A stretch of DNA of 64,000 nt, from assembly GCA_051881615.1 (NCBI GenBank), contig JBJEQF010000016.1, positions 1 to 64,000 on the forward strand. Direction: 5' to 3'. The position numbers and the translations under genes are program-made. Shown here piece after piece: positions 17,275 to 25,321 of this stretch. The DNA is from CAMFTQ01 sp051881615 (GTDB taxonomy: Bacteria; Bacillota; Clostridia; Oscillospirales; Acutalibacteraceae). Positions within the stretch are counted from its first letter, which is position 1, and each line of letters begins with the position of its first letter. Under the pieces are notes generated by a model. The model was not told the DNA's origin, did not search any database, and saw only the letters and a list, made by a program, of their open reading frames with translations.

Positions 17275-18132
17275 ATGAAAATTTCTGAAAAATTCGGCAA
17301 AGGCAGAGCTGTTCTCTCCTTTGAGGTTTTTCCGCCTAAAAAGACCTCTTCCGTAAATACGATATATGATACTCTTGACAAGCTCAAAAGCCTTAACCCC
17401 GACTTTATCAGCGTGACCTACGGTGCGGGCGGTACGGCTACCGATAATACCTGCGAGATTGCGTCAAAAATCAAAAACGATCTGCACATTGAGGCTGTGG
17501 CTCACCTTACCTGTGTAAACAGCACAAAGCAGGAGGTTGCTCTTATTTTAGAGCGTTTTAAGGAGAATAATATAGAAAATATACTCGCACTTCGTGGCGA
17601 CATCTCACCCGATATTGAGCCGAAAAACGACTTTAAATACGCAAGCGAGCTTTGCTCCTTTATTAAAGAAACAGGTAATTTTGGCATAAGCGGTGCCTGC
17701 TATCCCGAAGTTCATCTTGAATCAGATGACGAGGTTTCTGACATTCTCAACCTAAAGCACAAGGTGGATTGCGGTGCAGAGCATCTTATGTCACAGCTTT
17801 TCTTTGACAACAGCGTATTCTACCGCTTTTTGGAGAGAACAAGAATTGCCGGCATAAACGTACCTATCGAAGCTGGAATTATGCCTGTTACAAACAAAAA
17901 TCAGATAGAAAAGATGGTTTCTATGTGCGGTGCAAGTCTGCCCGCTAAATTCACTAAAATAATGCAAAAATATGAGCATAATCCCGAGGCTCTGCGTGAC
18001 GCAGGCATCGCCTATGCCGTTGAGCAGATTGTAGATTTACTTGCAAACAATGTTGACGGCATACATCTTTACACTATGAACAACGCTTACGTTGCAGAAA
18101 AAATATCTTCTGCTGTCAGCTCACTACTTTAA
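17275..18132 (+). CDS. metF: 5,10-methylenetetrahydrofolate reductase
   Basis: Flavin-dependent reduction of methylene-THF to 5-methyl-THF, the methyl donor for MetH. The 285-residue FAD barrel begins with the conserved SFEVFPPKK, followed by FISVTYGAGGT, the LALRGD segment, and CYPEVH. It heads a three-gene run with the MetH reactivation protein and MetH, so the operon supplies and uses methyl-THF. The ATG follows GAAGGGA. Confidence 0.95.
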   Translation: MKISEKFGKGRAVLSFEVFPPKKTSSVNTIYDTLDKLKSLNPDFISVTYGAGGTATDNTCEIASKIKNDLHIEAVAHLTCVNSTKQEVALILERFKENNIENILALRGDISPDIEPKNDFKYASELCSFIKETGNFGISGACYPEVHLESDDEVSDILNLKHKVDCGAEHLMSQLFFDNSVFYRFLERTRIAGINVPIEAGIMPVTNKNQIEKMVSMCGASLPAKFTKIMQKYEHNPEALRDAGIAYAVEQIVDLLANNVDGIHLYTMNNAYVAEKISSAVSSLL

Positions 18133-18144
18133 GAGAAAAAATAT

Positions 18145-18789
18145 ATGATTAACCTTTCAAAGCTAAACAGACAAGAGGCTGTCCGTTATATGGGCGGAGG
18201 CAAAGCAGAAATTGACGAAAGTACAAGCGCACTTATTGACTTGTGCGAAAACGAGCTTTTAAAAACAGTAAATCCAAAATATCTTTACAAAGAAATAGAT
18301 TTGCCAAACGATACCTTTTTAAAGGGAAACGATATAAAAGCTCACCTGTCAGGCTGTCACAAGGCTGTTATTATGTGTGCAACGCTCGGTTCTGATGTTG
18401 ACAGACTTCTGCGTACACTGCAAATAACAGATATGGCAAAGGCTGTGATTACCGATGCTCTTGCAAGCGTTGCCATTGAGCAGGTCGGCTCACAGTTTGA
18501 CAGCATTATCGCATCAGATTATGACGGATTGTACCTGACATTCAGGTTTTCTCCCGGCTACGGCGATTATCCTATAGAAATGCAATCGGTATTTTTAAAT
18601 CACCTTGACGCTCAAAGGAAAATCGGACTATGCACAAACAGCAGCTTTTTGCTTACCCCTACAAAATCAATTACTGCAATAATGGGTATCTCGCATAAAA
18701 AACCGGAGCAAAAGAGAATCGGCTGTGCAAGCTGTAATCTTAACAAAACGTGTAAATTCAGAAAGGCTGGTTCGCACTGTGGATTTTAA
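18145..18789 (+). CDS. Free-standing methionine synthase reactivation-domain protein
   Basis: 214 residues resembling the SAM-binding activation domain that forms the C terminus of E. coli MetH, encoded here as its own protein. The signature RFSPGYGDYPIEMQ provides the SAM-binding R-x3-GYGD pattern, and SKSITAIMG-like TPTKSITAIMGIS follows. Expected role: reductive remethylation of oxidised cob(II)alamin on MetH. The C-terminal tail (about residues 194-212) carries four Cys as C-x2-C-x5-C-x8-C, absent from the E. coli domain as I recall it. Starts 12 bp after metF and overlaps metH by 11 bp. Confidence 0.88.
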   Translation: MINLSKLNRQEAVRYMGGGKAEIDESTSALIDLCENELLKTVNPKYLYKEIDLPNDTFLKGNDIKAHLSGCHKAVIMCATLGSDVDRLLRTLQITDMAKAVITDALASVAIEQVGSQFDSIIASDYDGLYLTFRFSPGYGDYPIEMQSVFLNHLDAQRKIGLCTNSSFLLTPTKSITAIMGISHKKPEQKRIGCASCNLNKTCKFRKAGSHCGF

Positions 18790-21187
18790 AACACTCTTAA
18801 ATCAGAACGAATTTGTAATTCTTGACGGAGCTATGGGAACTATGCTTCAGGCAAGCGGATTAAAGACAGGCGAAATGCCCGAGCTTTTAAACCTTACAAA
18901 CCCAGAGCTGATTACAGATATTCATAAAAAATATATAAAAGCCGGCGCACAGATTGTTTATACAAACACCTTCGGCGCAAACGGCTACAAGCTCTTACAC
19001 AGCGGTCACACCGTTGACGAGGTTATCAAAGCGGCTGTCAAAAACGCAAAAGATGCCGCAAATGACTGCACTCTTGTGGCACTTGACATAGGCCCTATCG
19101 GTCAGCTGTTAGAGCCTGCCGGCGGTTTAACCTTTGAACAGGCTTACGATATTTTCAAGGAACAGGTTATTGCAGGCTCTGACTGCGATGTTATAGTATT
19201 TGAAACTATGACCGATTTGTACGAGCTTAAAGCAGGACTTCTTGCCGCTAAGGAAAACTCGGACAAGCCAGTAATCTGCACAATGTCTTTTGAGCAAAAC
19301 GGCAGAACCTTTGCAGGAGTTAGCGCCGCCGCTATGGCTTTGACACTTGAGGGACTCGGCGCTGACGCAATAGGCGTAAACTGCTCGTTAGGTCCAAAGG
19401 AATTTGCTTCTATCATAAAGGAGCTGTCACAATGGACGTCCTTACCGCTTGTCGCAAAGCCAAACGCAGGACTGCCCGACCCGAACAGCAATACCTATGA
19501 CGTATCACCTGAGGAATTTGCAAAGGAGCTTTCTGTACTTTGCGAGTACGGAGTAAAATTTTTCGGCGGCTGCTGCGGTACTACTGACGAGTACATTTCT
19601 TGCACAGTAAAAGAGTTAAGCGGTAAAAAATACAACAAAAATATTCCGACAAAGGACACGTCCGTATGCAGTGCAACGTCTGTGGTCACTATTGATTGCC
19701 CACGCATTATCGGTGAAAGAATTAACCCGACAGGCAAAAAGCTGTTTAAACAGGCACTGATTGAAAATAATATGGACTACATCTTGAATCAGGCGATAAC
19801 GCAGGTAAACGGCGGTGCAGAAATTCTTGATGTCAATGTCGGTCTGCCCGAAATTGACGAAAAAAAGATGATGATTTCTGCCGTTAAAAATATTCAGAGC
19901 ATCACCGATGTACCCTTGCAGATTGACGCCACAAAGCCTGAGGTGCTTGAGGCAGGACTGCGCTGTTACAACGGCAAGCCTATTGTAAACTCCGTAAACG
20001 GCGAGGACGAGAGCATAAACACAGTTTTGCCGCTTGTAAAAAAATACGGTGCGTCTGTTGTAGGTCTTACCCTTGACAAAAACGGTATTCCAAAAACTGC
20101 CGAGGGACGTTTTGAAATTGCAAAGAAAATTGTCGAAAAAGCAAAGGAATACGGAATAAACCCAAAGGACGTTTACATTGACTGCCTGACCCTTACGGCT
20201 TCTGCCGAGCAAGAGGGCGTAATGCAGACGCTTATTGCCTTAAAGCGAGTTAAAGAGGAGCTTCACTGCAAGACTGTTTTAGGCGTTTCAAACATTTCCT
20301 TCGGTCTGCCGAACCGTGAGCTTGTAAACAGAACATTCCTTACAATGGCGTTGCAGAACGGTCTTGATCTGCCGATTATTAACCCTAACATCGACTCAAT
20401 GACAGGCGCAGTAAGGGCATACAAGGTGCTTGCAAATATCGACAAAAACTCAACCGACTTTATTTCTGCCTACAGCTCACAGCAGGAAGTAAAGCCGACC
20501 GCCCAAGTCACAGGTCAGAGTGAACACGACCTGCCCTACGCTATTGAAAAGGGATTAAAGGCAGAATGTGCAAAACTTACCGAAAAGCTGCTTGACAGCA
20601 CAGAGCCAATGGATATTGTAAACAATTACCTTATACCGGCTCTTGACAAGGTAGGTACAAGCTTTGAACAGGGTAAAACCTTTTTACCCCAGCTTATACA
20701 AAGCGCAGGTGCGGCGCAGGGCTGCTTTGAGGTAATAAAAGCAAGACTTGCACAGTCGGATACTCCGCCTGTAAGCAAGGGCAAAATTATACTTGCAACA
20801 GTAAAAGGTGACATTCACGACATCGGCAAAAATATCGTTAAGGTGCTTTTGGAAAACTACGGATATACTGTTGTCGACTTAGGCAAGGACGTTGACCCGC
20901 AGGTTATTGTAAACACAGCCATTGAGCAGAACATCAGACTTATCGGCTTGTCGGCTCTTATGACCACAACGCTTGCAAGTATGAAAAGCACTATCGACCT
21001 CATTCACAGCACTAAGGAGCTTAATGACGTTGACGAAAACGGCGAAATTATCCCGAACACGTGCAAATGCGTAACCTTTGTCGGCGGTGCGGTACTCACG
21101 CCCGAATACGCAAAAACAATACACGCCGACTATTACTGCAAGGACGCAAAGGAAAGTGTAGACGTTGCCAAAAAGCTCCTCGGCTGA
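18779..21187 (+). CDS. metH: Cobalamin-dependent methionine synthase lacking the activation domain
   Basis: About 802 residues against roughly 1,200 for full MetH. In order: homocysteine-methyltransferase barrel with zinc ligands in GVNCS and GGCCGT (about 1-300), pterin-binding barrel (about 320-580, IGERINPTGKK at its start), then cap and B12-binding domain with the cobalt-ligand motif DIHDIGKN near residue 678. The missing reactivation domain is the preceding gene. I chose the GTG at 18779, giving MDFKTLLNQN; the ORF extends further upstream but only over the previous gene. Overlap suggests coupled translation. Confidence 0.93.
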   Translation: MDFKTLLNQNEFVILDGAMGTMLQASGLKTGEMPELLNLTNPELITDIHKKYIKAGAQIVYTNTFGANGYKLLHSGHTVDEVIKAAVKNAKDAANDCTLVALDIGPIGQLLEPAGGLTFEQAYDIFKEQVIAGSDCDVIVFETMTDLYELKAGLLAAKENSDKPVICTMSFEQNGRTFAGVSAAAMALTLEGLGADAIGVNCSLGPKEFASIIKELSQWTSLPLVAKPNAGLPDPNSNTYDVSPEEFAKELSVLCEYGVKFFGGCCGTTDEYISCTVKELSGKKYNKNIPTKDTSVCSATSVVTIDCPRIIGERINPTGKKLFKQALIENNMDYILNQAITQVNGGAEILDVNVGLPEIDEKKMMISAVKNIQSITDVPLQIDATKPEVLEAGLRCYNGKPIVNSVNGEDESINTVLPLVKKYGASVVGLTLDKNGIPKTAEGRFEIAKKIVEKAKEYGINPKDVYIDCLTLTASAEQEGVMQTLIALKRVKEELHCKTVLGVSNISFGLPNRELVNRTFLTMALQNGLDLPIINPNIDSMTGAVRAYKVLANIDKNSTDFISAYSSQQEVKPTAQVTGQSEHDLPYAIEKGLKAECAKLTEKLLDSTEPMDIVNNYLIPALDKVGTSFEQGKTFLPQLIQSAGAAQGCFEVIKARLAQSDTPPVSKGKIILATVKGDIHDIGKNIVKVLLENYGYTVVDLGKDVDPQVIVNTAIEQNIRLIGLSALMTTTLASMKSTIDLIHSTKELNDVDENGEIIPNTCKCVTFVGGAVLTPEYAKTIHADYYCKDAKESVDVAKKLLG

Positions 21188-21226
21188 CATCACAGCTTTC
21201 ACGATTTGACAAAACAACTAAAAATA

Positions 21227-21255
21227 TTGACTTTACAGCTGTTTAGTTGTATAAT
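21227..21255 (+). promoter_or_regulatory. Promoter of the sugar dehydratase gene
   Basis: TTGACT (21227-21232), 17-bp spacer, TATAAT (21250-21255). Confidence 0.85.
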
Positions 21256-21293
21256 TTCTTAGGATATACTTAAATTGGAACGAGGGATTGTCG

Positions 21294-23183
21294 TTGAAGC
21301 AATTTAAAGTAAGACGAATTGTTTTGTTTTTTGCCGACCTGTTCTTTATTTTAGTAGGCGGCATAATCGCAAATTTTATACTACAGCTTTTTTCTATTGA
21401 TATATTTTTAGGCGAGGACTTTTCTTTAAGCGCAGGAAAGCTATCTATTTCACTGCTGATAAACGTAGCTATCTGTCTTTTGTCATTGTTCTTGTGCGGT
21501 GCGTACTCAAAAATGTGGCGGCACTTTAACGAAAAGGACTACCTAAGCTGTATTGCAGGTATGACTGTCGGTATGGTGGTAAGTACCGTTTTGCAGTCGT
21601 TTTTCAGCAAGCAGACAATAGTTTTGTTTTTGTTCATTAACTATTTTATTTCCGTTTTCGGAATAATTCTTTTCAGATATATTTTCAAAAACGCCTTTCT
21701 TGACAATTTCGAATTTGACAATATGCAAAGTGGCAGACGCACTATGATAGTAGGCGCAGGCTGTGCAACTATAATGATTCTGACGGAGCTTAAAAACGCA
21801 AAATCTGATTTTAACAATCCGTTGCGTGATATAGTTCCCGTCTGCCTTATTGACGATGACAAGACAAAGAAAAGCCTTGCCATTGAGGGCGTAAAGGTTA
21901 TGGGTACTACAGACGATATACCCGAGCTTTGCAGAACGCTCGGCATTGAGCTTATCATCTTTTCAATTCCGTCCTGTACGGCAGATGACCACAAGCGAAT
22001 ACTCAACATCTGCTCAAAAACAAGATGCGAAATCAAGGTTGTGCCGTACCTTAGCAATCTGCTTCTTGACGGCAGTGAAAATCAGATTACACGTCAGATT
22101 AAGGATATTAAAATCGAGGATCTGCTCGGACGTGAGCCTGTCACCTTTGACAAAAGCGACATCAGAAAGCTAATCAATAACAAGGTCTGTATGGTAACAG
22201 GCGGCGGCGGTTCAATAGGCTCTGAGCTTGTTCGCCAGATTGCAAAGTACAGGCCAAAGCAGATTATCATAATTGACATATACGAAAACAACGCATATAA
22301 TATCCAGCAAGAGCTTATTATGGAATACGGAAGCACTCTTAATCACGAAACGATAATTGCATCTGTTCGTGACTACAAAAAGATGGACTCTGTATTCAAA
22401 AAATATAAGCCCGATATTGTTTTTCACGCCGCTGCTCACAAGCACGTTCCGCTTATGGAAACTGTACCCGAGGAAGCAGTTAAAAACAACATTATGGGCA
22501 CGCTCAACGTTGCAACGCTCGCCGAGTTTTACGAGGCAGAGAAGTTTATTATGATTTCAACCGACAAGGCTGTAAATCCGACAAACGTAATGGGAGCTAC
22601 AAAGCGGTGCTGTGAAATGATTGTTCAGTACAAGTCGCAGTACAGCCAGAAAACAGAGTTTGTTACAACACGCTTCGGCAACGTTTTAGGCTCTAACGGC
22701 AGTGTTATTCCGCTTTTCCGTCATCAGATTGAAAGCGGTAAACCTGTAACCGTTACTCACCCCGATATCATCAGGTACTTTATGACTATTCCTGAGGCTG
22801 TTTCGCTTGTTTTGCAGGCAGGAGCTATGGCTCACGGCGGCGAGATTTTTGTGCTTGATATGGGTAAGCCTGTTAAAATCACTACGCTTGCCGAAAACCT
22901 CATCAGAATGTACGGCAAAACTCCGTACAAGGACGTTGAAATCAAATTCACGGGACTTCGTCCGGGCGAAAAGCTGTTTGAGGAGCTTTTAATGAACGAG
23001 GAAGGCTTGCGTTCAACTGCAAACAAAAAGATTTTTATCGGCAACCAGCTACAGATTGACCCGCAGGTATTTCTGTCAAAGCTTGAAACGCTTTCGGAAT
23101 ATGCAAAAGAAAACAACAGTGAGAAAACAGTAGAAATGCTAAGCGAAATTGTTCCTACGTTTCATCACAAAACAAACGAATAA
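21294..23183 (+). CDS. Membrane-bound CapD/PglF/WbpM-type nucleotide-sugar 4,6-dehydratase
   Basis: About 629 residues. An N-terminal membrane region with four hydrophobic helices (about 8-130) is followed by a CoA-binding-like domain with GAGCATIMI, then an extended SDR domain. TGGGGSIGSELVRQ (about residue 302) binds NAD(P). STDKAVNPTNVMGATKR (about 421-437) has Met where most SDRs have the catalytic Tyr, a hallmark of the PglF/WbpM branch. It probably acts on UDP-GlcNAc for surface glycans. Start: TTG 21294 with GAGGGA 6 bp upstream; TTG 21288 abuts that site. The following glmS supplies the precursor route. Confidence 0.9.
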   Translation: MKQFKVRRIVLFFADLFFILVGGIIANFILQLFSIDIFLGEDFSLSAGKLSISLLINVAICLLSLFLCGAYSKMWRHFNEKDYLSCIAGMTVGMVVSTVLQSFFSKQTIVLFLFINYFISVFGIILFRYIFKNAFLDNFEFDNMQSGRRTMIVGAGCATIMILTELKNAKSDFNNPLRDIVPVCLIDDDKTKKSLAIEGVKVMGTTDDIPELCRTLGIELIIFSIPSCTADDHKRILNICSKTRCEIKVVPYLSNLLLDGSENQITRQIKDIKIEDLLGREPVTFDKSDIRKLINNKVCMVTGGGGSIGSELVRQIAKYRPKQIIIIDIYENNAYNIQQELIMEYGSTLNHETIIASVRDYKKMDSVFKKYKPDIVFHAAAHKHVPLMETVPEEAVKNNIMGTLNVATLAEFYEAEKFIMISTDKAVNPTNVMGATKRCCEMIVQYKSQYSQKTEFVTTRFGNVLGSNGSVIPLFRHQIESGKPVTVTHPDIIRYFMTIPEAVSLVLQAGAMAHGGEIFVLDMGKPVKITTLAENLIRMYGKTPYKDVEIKFTGLRPGEKLFEELLMNEEGLRSTANKKIFIGNQLQIDPQVFLSKLETLSEYAKENNSEKTVEMLSEIVPTFHHKTNE

Positions 23184-23216
23184 ATTACACAAATTTTTAC
23201 AAAGGAGCGAATACAT

Positions 23217-25040
23217 ATGTGTGGTATTGTCGGCTATGTAGGCTACCGTGACTGCAGCGATGTGCTTGTAAGCGCACTTACAAAGCTTGAATACAGAGGC
23301 TACGATTCAGCAGGTATAGCTGTATTTGAAAATGACGTTATCAAGGTAGCAAAATCAAAGGGCAGACTAAAAGATTTAGAAGATAAAATGGCAACTGAGG
23401 GCAAGCCGCAGGGCTTTGCGGGAATCGGCCACACAAGATGGGCAACTCACGGCGAGCCGTCTGACATCAACTCTCACCCTCACAGCGGCAGACGTGTAAC
23501 TATAGTTCACAACGGAATTATCGAAAACTACAGCGAATTAAAGGAATTCTTAAAGGACAAGGGTGTTGAATTTCTGAGCGAAACAGACTCGGAGGTTGTA
23601 GCTCAGCTTTTGGATTACTACTACACAGGCGATCCGCTCAGAGCTATCACCGACACTATGAAGGAGCTGACAGGCTCGTTTGCGCTCGGTATTCTTTTTG
23701 CAGATTTCCCGAACACTGTTTTTGCCGTAAGACGTGAAAGTCCTCTTATCGTAGGTGTTGCCGAAAACGAAAGCTTTATTGCGTCAGACGTGCCTGCAAT
23801 TTTAAAATACACAAAGGACTACTATCTGCTTGAGCATAACGAGATTGCAAAGCTCACTAAAGACGGTGTAGAATTTTTTGACAAGCACCGCCGTCCTATT
23901 ACTAAGGAGCTTAAAACTGCCGACTGGGATATGGACGCTGCCGAAAAGGGCGGTTATCCGCACTTTATGATTAAAGAAATCAACGAACAGCCGACAGCAA
24001 TAAAAACAACTATTACACCGAGAATCAAGGACGGTCTTCCCTGTCTTGAGGAATGTGGAATCACACTTGATAAAATCAAGAATTTCAGGTCTATTCACGT
24101 TGTAGCCTGCGGTACGGCTATGCACGCAGGAATGGTCGGCAAGTACGTTATAGAAAAGCTCGCAAGAGTTCCCGTTACTGTTGACATAGCATCGGAATTC
24201 CGCTACAGAGAGCCGCTTGTAGGCGAGGGCGATCTTGTTATCATCATTTCACAGTCGGGCGAAACAGCCGACAGCTTAGCCGCTATGCGTCTGTCAAAGC
24301 AGCTCGGCGCAACTACGCTTGCCATAGTAAATGCAAAGGGCAGCTCTATTGCACGTGAGGCTGATATGCTCATTTACACACACGCAGGCCCCGAAATTGC
24401 CGTTGCTTCAACAAAGGCATATATTGTTCAGGTTTCTGTTATGTATCTGTTTGCGTTTGAATTAGCTCTTGCCAAGGGTATGATTGACGAGGAAAAATGC
24501 AGATATTACACACAGGTGCTTGCAAGCACTCCCGAATATATCGAGGAAGTTATCAACGAGCTTAACGACGACTGTCAATATATTTCAACAAAGCTTATAT
24601 CCGCCGACAGTCTGCTTTACATCGGCAGAGGTCTTGACTATGCGCTTTCAATGGAAGGCTCCTTAAAGCTCAAAGAAATTTCCTACATTCACTCCGAAGC
24701 ATACGCAGCAGGCGAGCTAAAGCACGGCACAATTTCACTTATCACAAAGGGTATGCCTGTAATTGCCGTAGCAACACAGAACACACTGCTTGAAAAGACA
24801 ATAAGCAACATCAAAGAGGTTCGCTCAAGAGGCGCTATGGTAATACTTGTATGTGACGACAAATACACAGCCGACAAGGACGTGGCGGATTACATAATCA
24901 AGGTACCGCAGATTGACGAGCTTGTTATGCCTGTATTGGCAGCAGTTCCGTTACAGCTTTTAGCCTACTACACATCGGTAAACAGAGGTAATGACGTTGA
25001 CAAGCCGAGAAACCTTGCAAAGTCGGTTACAGTTGAGTAA
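23217..25040 (+). CDS. glmS: Glutamine-fructose-6-phosphate aminotransferase (isomerizing)
   Basis: Makes glucosamine 6-phosphate from fructose 6-phosphate and glutamine, entry to UDP-GlcNAc. The 607-residue protein starts MCGIVGYVG, where Cys becomes the N-terminal nucleophile after Met removal. GHTRWATHG follows in the glutaminase domain, then two SIS domains (SQSGETADS; SKxLYIGRG-like DSLLYIGRGLDYA) and the conserved C terminus LAKSVTVE. The 33-bp upstream gap is too short for a glmS ribozyme. It is preceded by AAAGGAG. Confidence 0.97.
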   Translation: MCGIVGYVGYRDCSDVLVSALTKLEYRGYDSAGIAVFENDVIKVAKSKGRLKDLEDKMATEGKPQGFAGIGHTRWATHGEPSDINSHPHSGRRVTIVHNGIIENYSELKEFLKDKGVEFLSETDSEVVAQLLDYYYTGDPLRAITDTMKELTGSFALGILFADFPNTVFAVRRESPLIVGVAENESFIASDVPAILKYTKDYYLLEHNEIAKLTKDGVEFFDKHRRPITKELKTADWDMDAAEKGGYPHFMIKEINEQPTAIKTTITPRIKDGLPCLEECGITLDKIKNFRSIHVVACGTAMHAGMVGKYVIEKLARVPVTVDIASEFRYREPLVGEGDLVIIISQSGETADSLAAMRLSKQLGATTLAIVNAKGSSIAREADMLIYTHAGPEIAVASTKAYIVQVSVMYLFAFELALAKGMIDEEKCRYYTQVLASTPEYIEEVINELNDDCQYISTKLISADSLLYIGRGLDYALSMEGSLKLKEISYIHSEAYAAGELKHGTISLITKGMPVIAVATQNTLLEKTISNIKEVRSRGAMVILVCDDKYTADKDVADYIIKVPQIDELVMPVLAAVPLQLLAYYTSVNRGNDVDKPRNLAKSVTVE

Positions 25041-25066
25041 TTTATCAGAATAAAAAGGCTTAATTA

Positions 25067-25099
25067 CAGAGCATTTCTGTTTTTGGAATGCTCTGTTTT
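25067..25099 (+). terminator. Intrinsic terminator after glmS
   Basis: CAGAGCATT / AATGCTCTG, 9-bp stem, followed by TTTTCTTT. Confidence 0.88.
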
Positions 25100-25215
25100 C
25101 TTTCTGTCTGCGTAATTTGTCATAAATTTTTGCACTGAAATAATGCAGTTCACTAAAAATACATACATTTTATTAGATATACACTAATTTTTACTTAAAA
25201 AATTTCAAATTTTGC

Positions 25216-25244
25216 TTGAAATTGACATAAAGTTTTGCTATTAT
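25216..25244 (+). promoter_or_regulatory. glgB promoter
   Basis: TTGAAA (25216-25221), 17-bp spacer ending in an extended TGC, TATTAT (25239-25244). An overlapping alternative, TTGACA (25222-25227), 16 bp, TATTAA (25244-25249), is also possible. Confidence 0.7.
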
Positions 25245-25321
25245 ATTAACAAGAGGTAATATATCCGTTTTTATCGGTTTTACCCTATGATTTTAAAATT
25301 TATTTTAAGGAGTGCTGTGTT

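Noticed and set aside
23184..23216. glmS ribozyme
   Set aside because: Only 33 bp separate the stop of the upstream gene from glmS; no room for the ribozyme core.
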